DNA of 5,000 nt from Verrucomicrobiota bacterium (GTDB lineage Bacteria; Verrucomicrobiota; Verrucomicrobiia; Opitutales; Opitutaceae): positions 1 through 5,000 of the forward strand of contig JAEZAD010000337.1 in NCBI GenBank assembly GCA_023430565.1, written 5' to 3'. Shown one piece after another: positions 1-5,000 of this stretch (positions within the stretch are counted from its first letter, which is position 1; the number at the start of each line of letters is the position of its first letter). The notes beneath the pieces were generated by a model. The model searched no databases. It was given only the letters and a program-made list of their open reading frames with translations, and was not told the DNA's origin. Made by a program: the position numbers and the translations under genes.

Positions 1-1448
1 GTCCACCAAAACCAGCGGCGGGCGGGTTTGGCGCTGAGATGAATCGTCGCGGTGGCGGCGACGAGGAGCGGGAGGAGAGCGGCGCCGAAGAGATTCCACC
101 ACCAGAGACGGGCGAAAGCGATTGCGAGGGCAACGAGCGCCGGGCCGAGGGTGAAGGCGAGGGCGACGCGCAGGCGGGTGTTTTCGGAACGGAGCCACGC
201 GAGAAAGCCGCCGGCGAGGAGCAGGAGAACGGAGATCAACGCGGCGGCGGCGGGGAGGGTGAGACCGTCGCGGGAGAGCCAGGCGGAGACGTTGTCGGCG
301 AACGCGCCGTCGGGGAGATTGGTGAGGCGTGAGGCGAGCGGGTCGGCGGCGGGGTATTCGGTGCCCGGCTTGAGCAGCGGGACGAGCGGGACGGAGGCGA
401 CGGCGAGGAGGGCGAGAGCGATGCGGACGAAATCGCGGCGGGCGTGGGTGAAGCCTCGGTGTTGAATGCCGTTGACGATGTGGGTGAGCAGTTCGCCGGT
501 GCCGAGCCAGGCGAGGCCGAAGAGCGGATGAACGATCTCGAGCCGCCACGAGCCGAGATGATGAGGAAAGTATTCGATGAGATGGGCGGCGAAGACCGCG
601 ATCGCGCCGCCGAGCGACCAGACGCGCCAGGGTGGGGTCGCAAGGGTTGAGGAAGACGAAGAGAGCGAGGGTCGGGCGATCCAGGCGGCGAGAAGGGCGC
701 CGATGGCGATGCTGGCGAGCAGCGGCCATTGCGCGGAGACGCTGACCCACAAGCCAAAGCCACCGGCGAGGCCGGCGACGAAAAACCAGCGACGGGCGGA
801 GCGAGGATCCTCGTTGGCGCCGGGACGGAGGCCGATGAGCAGCGGGAGCAGGCTGGCGGCCGCCGAGGCGACGACGAGCGTGTGGTGATCGGGCACGCCG
901 GGCAGAAACCCGGCGGCGAACGGAAAAAGAAGGGCGATGCCGGCGGCGGCGGCGGCGGCGGCGGGGCCGCCGAAATAGCGCGCGGTGAGCAAGGTGACGA
1001 CGAGCAGCAGCAGCGAATGCAGCAGGGGATCGGCGAGGAGCGCGGCGCGTTCGACGGAGAGGCCGAGCGGGCGACCGGAGACTTTGTGATCGAACCACGC
1101 GATTGCGCCGAGCCACCAGCGATAGGGTGAAGCGAAGTGAACGGGGCGGCCGTGTGGGGCGTTGTCGTAATCGACGTGGCGGATGCGCCATTCGCCGGTA
1201 GCCAGCATCTGCTGGGTTTGGGCGATCCAGTGGTAGGTGTCGTTGTTGCGTTCGGAAACGACGAGCTGCCGCTGGCGGCCGGCGTAGCCGGTGGGCGACG
1301 CGGGATCGGCGGGGATGTCTTCGCGGGCGATGGCGGTGATGGTTTCGACCCGGGCGACGCGGGCGCTCGTGGTCCACCATTGGAAACCGAGTGCGGAGAG
1401 GAGGACGGCGATCCAGACGAAGGAAAAGGGCCGGAAACGAAAGGGCAT
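1..1448 (-). CDS. STT3/AglB/PglB-like multi-spanning membrane glycosyltransferase (GT-C type), 3' end beyond window
   Basis: Seen: starting at the ATG whose first base is position 1448, this frame stays open for 482 codons to the window edge. It is the only sensible start, because an in-frame TGA lies upstream (complement of 1494-1496) with no other ATG between. No clear Shine-Dalgarno precedes it. The protein begins with a basic N-terminus and a membrane segment (about residues 8-25). A hydrophilic external loop follows, with N69-D70-x-Y72 and D93-Y94-D95. About ten further hydrophobic segments lie near 139-159, 163-183, 190-207, 221-238, 242-258, 277-294, 305-325, 340-359, 396-415 and 420-470. 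A G184-x-x-D187-H188-H189 motif follows the third segment. Known: in oligosaccharyltransferases the first external loop carries an Asn-Asp-x-Tyr-like metal-binding Asp and a later loop a Gly-x-x-Asp-x-Asp/His motif; both transfer a lipid-linked glycan at the outer face of the membrane. R447, before the last membrane segment, may match the lipid-pyrophosphate-binding Arg. Inferred: a divergent relative that could instead be another GT-C transferase. The C-terminal domain with the WWDYG-type motif would lie outside the window. Codons end mostly in C. Confidence 0.62.
   Translation of the reverse strand, partial: MPFRFRPFSFVWIAVLLSALGFQWWTTSARVARVETITAIAREDIPADPASPTGYAGRQRQLVVSERNNDTYHWIAQTQQMLATGEWRIRHVDYDNAPHGRPVHFASPYRWWLGAIAWFDHKVSGRPLGLSVERAALLADPLLHSLLLLVVTLLTARYFGGPAAAAAAAGIALLFPFAAGFLPGVPDHHTLVVASAAASLLPLLIGLRPGANEDPRSARRWFFVAGLAGGFGLWVSVSAQWPLLASIAIGALLAAWIARPSLSSSSSTLATPPWRVWSLGGAIAVFAAHLIEYFPHHLGSWRLEIVHPLFGLAWLGTGELLTHIVNGIQHRGFTHARRDFVRIALALLAVASVPLVPLLKPGTEYPAADPLASRLTNLPDGAFADNVSAWLSRDGLTLPAAAALISVLLLLAGGFLAWLRSENTRLRVALAFTLGPALVALAIAFARLWWWNLFGAALLPLLVAATATIHLSAKPARRWFWW
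941..964. repeat. (CGG)8 trinucleotide tract inside the membrane-protein gene
   Basis: Eight uninterrupted CGG units on the plus strand. On the coding minus strand they read as GCC repeats giving seven consecutive Ala (residues 163-169) at the start of a membrane segment. Length changes by replication slippage would stay in frame and only lengthen or shorten the hydrophobic segment. Confidence 0.75.
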
Positions 1449-1554
1449 GCGAGGAGACGAAGCGCGGTGCGAGGGAGTCCACGCAATCGGCCGTCATGGG
1501 AGGCGCAAGCACAGTCTGGATGGCATCGGCGGTGTTGCGCGAGCGATGGGCTTC

Positions 1555-1584
1555 TTGACTCGTTTTCCGGGCGATTTCTCTATC
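1555..1584 (+). promoter_or_regulatory. Possible sigma70-type promoter for the FG-GAP/ASPIC gene
   Basis: TTGACT at 1555-1560 matches five of six -35 consensus bases. The best -10 at suitable spacing is weak: TCTATC at 1579-1584, 18 bases downstream, with three matches. The stretch 1551-1620 is visibly richer in T than the flanking coding DNA, as expected for a promoter region. Transcription would begin near 1590. That leaves a leader of roughly 45 bases before ATG 1638, but would make ATG 1593 nearly leaderless. This is inferred from base matching only. Confidence 0.28.
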
Positions 1585-1624
1585 GAAGGCGCATGTTTTT
1601 CGTCGCCTTTCCTCGTTGTCCTGC

Positions 1625-1628
1625 GGAG
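1625..1628 (+). promoter_or_regulatory. Ribosome binding site favouring the start at 1638
   Basis: GGAG lies nine bases before ATG 1638, a normal Shine-Dalgarno spacing. A second GGAG at 1632-1635 is too close to serve. The competing ATG at 1593 has only GAAGG at 1585-1589, three bases away, which is too near. This decides the start choice, although the 1593 start would give a signal peptide with the usual positive residues. Confidence 0.42.
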
Positions 1629-1637
1629 CGCGGAGTG

Positions 1638-4600
1638 ATGGCGGCGATGCTCGTGGGGTGGCTGGCGGGCACGCTGGCGGCGGCGGAGGCGGACAACGTG
1701 CTGGAGCAGCCGCTGGCCGAACGTTCGCGCGCGGAGGGAGCGACGATGTTCACGGAGATGTCGGCGGAGCGGACGGGAATCGTGACGGAAAATCGCTATG
1801 CGGATCCGAAGATGTGGGCGGAGAGGAATCGCGAATTCGACATCGGCGGAATCGGGACGGGCGTGGCGATTGGGGACTATGACGGCGACGGGCGGCCGGA
1901 TGTGTTTGTGGTCAGCAAGACGGAGAGCGGGCGGCTGTTTCGGAATCTTGGCGGGTGGAAGTTCGAGGATGTGACGGAGCAGGCGGGCGTGGCGGAGCGC
2001 GGAGCGGATGCGGCGGTGTGGAAGCAGGGAGCGACGTTTGCGGATGTGAACAACGACGGGTGGCTGGATTTGTATCTGTGCCGGTTCGCCGCGCCGAACC
2101 GGCTGTATGTCAATCGCGGCGACGGAACCTTTTCCGAGGAAGCGGAGCGGCGTGGGCTGGCGCTGAGCGACGCGAGCGGCGTGGGGGCGTTTGCGGACTA
2201 CGATCGGGACGGCTGGCTGGATGTTTATGTGCAGACGAACCTGCTCGATTCGGAAACGGCGCCGAGCGGCCAGCGGGATCGGCTGTATCGGAATAACGGG
2301 GACGGGACCTTTGTCGACGTGACGGAGCGGGCGGGGCTGGCGGCGACGGGCACGCAGGGGCACGGCGTGGTGTGGTGGGATTTCAACGAGGACGGCTGGC
2401 CGGACCTGTATGTGGCGAACGACTTCGCGGCGCCGGATTTCCTGTATCGGAATAACGGCGACGGGACGTTCACGGAGACGATCGATCGGGTGGTGCCGCA
2501 CTTTCCGTTTTCATCGATGGGGACGGACATCGGGGACGTGAACAACGACGGCCGGGTGGATTTGCTGGCGACGGAGATGGCGGCGAGCACACCGCAGAAG
2601 GATCATCGTGGGATGTCGGAGGCGCGGGCGCGCGGGCAGATGGAAGATCCGACGCCTGGGCGGGCGCAGCATTACATGCGGAACGCGCTGTATCTGAACA
2701 CCGGGATGGAGGCGTTTCAGGAGGCGGCGTTTTTGGCGGGGATCGCGGCGACGGACTGGACGTGGTCGGTGCGGTTCGAGGACCTGGACAACGACGGCCG
2801 GCTCGATCTGCACGTGACGAACGGGATGTATCGGGAAATGAACAACGCCGACCTGCTGCACCGGCAGATGACGACGGAGAGCCTGCCCGGGCGTGTGCAA
2901 CTGGTGAAAAGCAGCCCGGTGTTGCGGGAGAGGAATTTCGCCTTTCGGAATCGCGGGGAACTGGAGTTCGAAGAGGTGGGAGCGGCGTGGGGGCTGGACC
3001 AGCGGTCGGTCAGTTTTGGGGCGGCGTTTGGGGATCTGGACGGGGATGGCGATCTCGATCTCGTGTTTGGCAACTACGAGGCGGGCGCGACGGTGCTGCG
3101 CAACGACAGCGCGGAAGGGAATCGCGTGGTGATCGGGTTGCGCGGCACGCGGTCGAACCGGTTCGGCATTGGGGCGACGGTGCGGATCGAGACGGAGGCG
3201 GGGGTGCAGGTGCGGCCGCTGACGGTGGCGCGGGGATATCTTTCGAGCAGCGAGCCGGTGGCGCATTTCGGGTTCGGCGATGTGGAGCGTATCCGGAAAG
3301 TGGAGGTCAGGTGGCCGAGCGGAACGGTGCAGGTGTTGTCGGATTTGCCGGTGAACCGGCGGTTCGTGGTGACGGAGCCGGCGGACGGAGCGGAAGCGCG
3401 GACGGGGGATGAAGGGGGAAAGCCGTGGATGTTTGAAGAGGTGAGCGAGGTGGCGGGGTTTGCGCTGAATTCGCGCGAAGGGGTGGTGGACGAGACGGCG
3501 GCGCAGCCATTCCTGCCGATGCGGCACAACCGGCGCGGGCCGGCGCTGGCGGTGATCGACTTCGACGGTGACGGAGCGGACGACGTGGTGGTGGGCGGGA
3601 CGCCGCAGGATCCGTTGCGTCTGGTGCACCGGAGCGGGCCGGGGCGGTTTTCGACGATCGGGTCGATTGCCGAAGCGAGCGAGGCGCCGATGAACGACGG
3701 GCCGATCCTGGCTTTCGACGCGAATGGGGATGGGCGAACGGATGTTTTGCAGACGAAGGGCGGGGCGGCGCTGCCGGTGGGGCTGCCGCCGTATCAGCCG
3801 CGGTTGTTGCTCAACAGCGGGGCGGGATTGGAGGTGGCGCCGGCCGATGCGTTGCCGCCGGCGGCGATCAGCGTCGGCGCAGCGGCGGTGGCGGACTTCG
3901 ATCGCGACGGAAGACTGGATGTGTTTCTCGGCGGGCGGATTTCACCGGGCGAGTATCCGCTGCCGGCGCGAAGCGCGTTGCTGGCGAATCGTGGCGGGCG
4001 GTTCGAGGATGTGACGGAGGCGTTGGCGCCGGGTTTGCGGGAGGTGGGACTGGTGACGGCGGCGCTCTGGACGGATGTGGATGGCGATGGCTGGATCGAT
4101 CTGCTGGTGGCGCTGGAGTGGGATGCGGTGCGGTTTTTTCGGAATGAGGCAGGAAAGAGGTTGGTCGATCGCAGCGAAGCGGCGGGTTTCGCGGCGGCGG
4201 GAACGGGCTGGTGGACGTCGCTGGCGGCGGCGGATTTCAACGGTGATGGTCGGGTCGACTACGTGGCGGGTAATGTGGGATTGAATACGCAGTATCGGGC
4301 GAGCGCGGAGCGGCCGGCGCTGCTGTTTTACGGCGAGTTCGCGGAGGAGGCGGGACCGCAAATTCTCGAGGCGGGATGGGACGGCGACCGGATGTTTCCC
4401 TGGCGGGCGCGGAAGCAGTTGGGTGCGCAGATTCCGTCGGTGTTGAGGAAGTTTCCGCGGAATGACGTGTATGCGCGGGCGCCGCTGGCGGAGATCGTGG
4501 GGGCGGAGAAGCTGGCGGCGGCAAGGACGTTCGCGGCGACGGAGTTGCGGAGCGGCGTTTTCCTGAGCCAGGCGGATGGGACGTTTCGATTCACGCCGCT

Positions 4601-5000
4601 GCCGCGGATGGCGCAGATCGCACCGCTGCAGGGAATGGTGGCGGGAGATTTCGACGGAGACGGGAACGCCGATGTTTATGCGGTGCAGAACTCGTTCGCT
4701 CCCGTTCCGCTCGTGGGGCGGTTCGATGGAGGCATCAGCCAGTTGTTGGCGGGCGACGGGCGCGGCGGTTTTCGGTCGGTGCCGGCGAGCGAGAGCGGAC
4801 TCGTGGTGCGAGGGGATGCGGAGGCGCTGGTCGCGACGGATATCGATGACGATGGATGGGCGGATTTTCTGGTGAGTCGAAGCAGCGACACGACGATGGC
4901 GTTTCGGAACGTCGGGAGCGCGGCTGGACGGCCGTTACGGGTGAGTTTGAGGGGGGCGAGCGTCGGGGCGCGGGTGACGGCGGAGATGACGGACGGCGCG
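1638..5000 (+). CDS. Secreted FG-GAP/VCBS-repeat protein with ASPIC/UnbV domain (CRTAC1-like), 3' end beyond window
   Basis: Seen: 1121 codons without a stop, continuing past the window. Residues 1-18 form a hydrophobic signal peptide ending in Ala-Glu-Ala, so export is likely. Fourteen calcium-loop motifs of the form Dx(D/N)xDGxxD begin at residues 80, 136, 187, 248, 300, 382, 466 and then 641, 694, 753, 813, 866, 1004, 1068. Blades in the first half are often followed by a Leu-Tyr-x-Asn-x-Gly-Asp-Gly-x-Phe tail. Residues about 495-581 are an ASPIC/UnbV domain, with the NRFGIGA core at 507-513 and WPSG at 559-562. From about 1094 a second ASPIC-like start (Leu-Arg-Gly...Gly-Ala-Arg-Val) appears. 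Known: FG-GAP repeats build seven-bladed propellers as in integrin alpha chains. ASPIC/UnbV proteins are common in Verrucomicrobia, Planctomycetes and Bacteroidetes, and no enzymatic activity is established for them. Inferred: a periplasmic or surface Ca-binding scaffold or adhesion protein. Start choice: ATG 1638 has GGAG nine bases upstream. An in-frame ATG at 1593 (and GTG at 1635) would add a basic n-region, but those codons are T-rich and unlike the gene. Codons end mostly in G. Confidence 0.9.
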   Translation, partial: MAAMLVGWLAGTLAAAEADNVLEQPLAERSRAEGATMFTEMSAERTGIVTENRYADPKMWAERNREFDIGGIGTGVAIGDYDGDGRPDVFVVSKTESGRLFRNLGGWKFEDVTEQAGVAERGADAAVWKQGATFADVNNDGWLDLYLCRFAAPNRLYVNRGDGTFSEEAERRGLALSDASGVGAFADYDRDGWLDVYVQTNLLDSETAPSGQRDRLYRNNGDGTFVDVTERAGLAATGTQGHGVVWWDFNEDGWPDLYVANDFAAPDFLYRNNGDGTFTETIDRVVPHFPFSSMGTDIGDVNNDGRVDLLATEMAASTPQKDHRGMSEARARGQMEDPTPGRAQHYMRNALYLNTGMEAFQEAAFLAGIAATDWTWSVRFEDLDNDGRLDLHVTNGMYREMNNADLLHRQMTTESLPGRVQLVKSSPVLRERNFAFRNRGELEFEEVGAAWGLDQRSVSFGAAFGDLDGDGDLDLVFGNYEAGATVLRNDSAEGNRVVIGLRGTRSNRFGIGATVRIETEAGVQVRPLTVARGYLSSSEPVAHFGFGDVERIRKVEVRWPSGTVQVLSDLPVNRRFVVTEPADGAEARTGDEGGKPWMFEEVSEVAGFALNSREGVVDETAAQPFLPMRHNRRGPALAVIDFDGDGADDVVVGGTPQDPLRLVHRSGPGRFSTIGSIAEASEAPMNDGPILAFDANGDGRTDVLQTKGGAALPVGLPPYQPRLLLNSGAGLEVAPADALPPAAISVGAAAVADFDRDGRLDVFLGGRISPGEYPLPARSALLANRGGRFEDVTEALAPGLREVGLVTAALWTDVDGDGWIDLLVALEWDAVRFFRNEAGKRLVDRSEAAGFAAAGTGWWTSLAAADFNGDGRVDYVAGNVGLNTQYRASAERPALLFYGEFAEEAGPQILEAGWDGDRMFPWRARKQLGAQIPSVLRKFPRNDVYARAPLAEIVGAEKLAAARTFAATELRSGVFLSQADGTFRFTPLPRMAQIAPLQGMVAGDFDGDGNADVYAVQNSFAPVPLVGRFDGGISQLLAGDGRGGFRSVPASESGLVVRGDAEALVATDIDDDGWADFLVSRSSDTTMAFRNVGSAAGRPLRVSLRGASVGARVTAEMTDGA
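2283..2467 (+). repeat. Pair of near-identical 26-bp direct repeats encoding the propeller-blade tail
   Basis: Bases 2283-2308 and 2442-2467 are the same except for one G/C difference at the 18th base. Both encode Leu-Tyr-Arg-Asn-Asn-Gly-Asp-Gly-Thr in frame, the tail that follows the third and fourth calcium loops of the FG-GAP protein. The 159-bp spacing equals 53 codons, close to one blade. They are internal coding repeats, best explained by blade duplication, and not a mobile or regulatory element. Confidence 0.7.

Noticed and set aside
39..1130. Several plus-strand frames rich in Gly, Glu and Arg
   Set aside because: They lie antisense to the membrane-protein gene and consist of Gly/Glu/Arg/Ala runs caused by GC-rich composition.
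236..1486. 416-codon minus-strand open frame rich in Ser, Pro and Arg
   Set aside because: It overlaps the membrane-protein gene in another frame of the same strand. Its composition is low-complexity Ser/Pro/Arg with no membrane or domain pattern, while the alternative frame gives clear membrane segments and motifs.
1449..1637. Possible small RNA, riboswitch or terminator in the divergent intergenic region
   Set aside because: No convincing stem-loop with a T-run or conserved structured element is visible. The 189 bp are fully accounted for by two divergent upstream regions.
1291..1638. 115-codon plus-strand frame whose TGA overlaps ATG 1638, resembling translational coupling
   Set aside because: Most of it is antisense to the start of the membrane-protein gene and the rest is intergenic. 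Composition is not protein-like, and the TGATG overlap is coincidental.
1494..2501. 335-codon minus-strand open frame opposite the FG-GAP gene
   Set aside because: Its repeated Val-Ile-Pro-Ile-Gln type phrases are the antisense reading of the calcium-loop repeats. It stays open because G-ending codons on the plus strand suppress antisense stops.
2511..3629. 372-codon minus-strand open frame, His/Arg/Pro-rich
   Set aside because: It is an antisense shadow of the same gene, covering the last blades of the first half and the ASPIC domain. No recognisable protein features.
1..5000. Idea that the oligosaccharyltransferase-like protein glycosylates the neighbouring secreted protein
   Set aside because: I find only one Asn-x-Ser/Thr site (Asn489-Asp-Ser491) in the 1121 visible residues of the secreted protein, and the genes are divergent. 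Adjacency alone does not support a partnership.

Overview
The window is very GC-rich DNA holding two long, divergently transcribed genes, both of which run off the window edges. The codon style, the large secreted FG-GAP/VCBS protein carrying an ASPIC/UnbV domain, and the membrane glycosyltransferase-like neighbour suggest a Gram-negative bacterium of the Verrucomicrobia/Planctomycetes type. An Opitutaceae-like verrucomicrobium is my best guess. This is an inference from style and gene content; no rRNA or marker gene is present.

Left part (1-1448, minus strand): a polytopic membrane protein of at least 482 residues whose 3' end lies beyond position 1. Its N-terminal membrane anchor, an Asn-Asp-x-Tyr motif at the start of the first long external loop, and a Gly-x-x-Asp-His-His motif after a later membrane segment match the layout of STT3/AglB/PglB-type oligosaccharyltransferases (GT-C fold). 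It is divergent, and the acceptor-site Glu expected in this family is not evident.

Middle (1449-1637): a 189-bp divergent intergenic region. It holds a plausible -35 box, a weak -10 and a ribosome binding site for the right-hand gene. I see no RNA gene or terminator there.

Right part (1638-5000, plus strand): a single open frame of 1121 codons with no stop before the window end. It encodes an exported protein with a signal peptide and fourteen Dx(D/N)xDGxxD calcium-loop motifs in two groups of seven. An ASPIC/UnbV domain follows the first group, and what looks like the start of a second ASPIC-like domain follows the second. The protein therefore reads as two tandem propeller-plus-ASPIC modules.

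The two genes need not act together: they are divergent and share no sequence signal beyond adjacency. Both have strongly biased third positions, C-ending in the left gene and G-ending in the right gene. As a result the plus strand is G-rich throughout, and many long spurious antisense frames are open. No mobile element, CRISPR array, tRNA or rRNA is visible.
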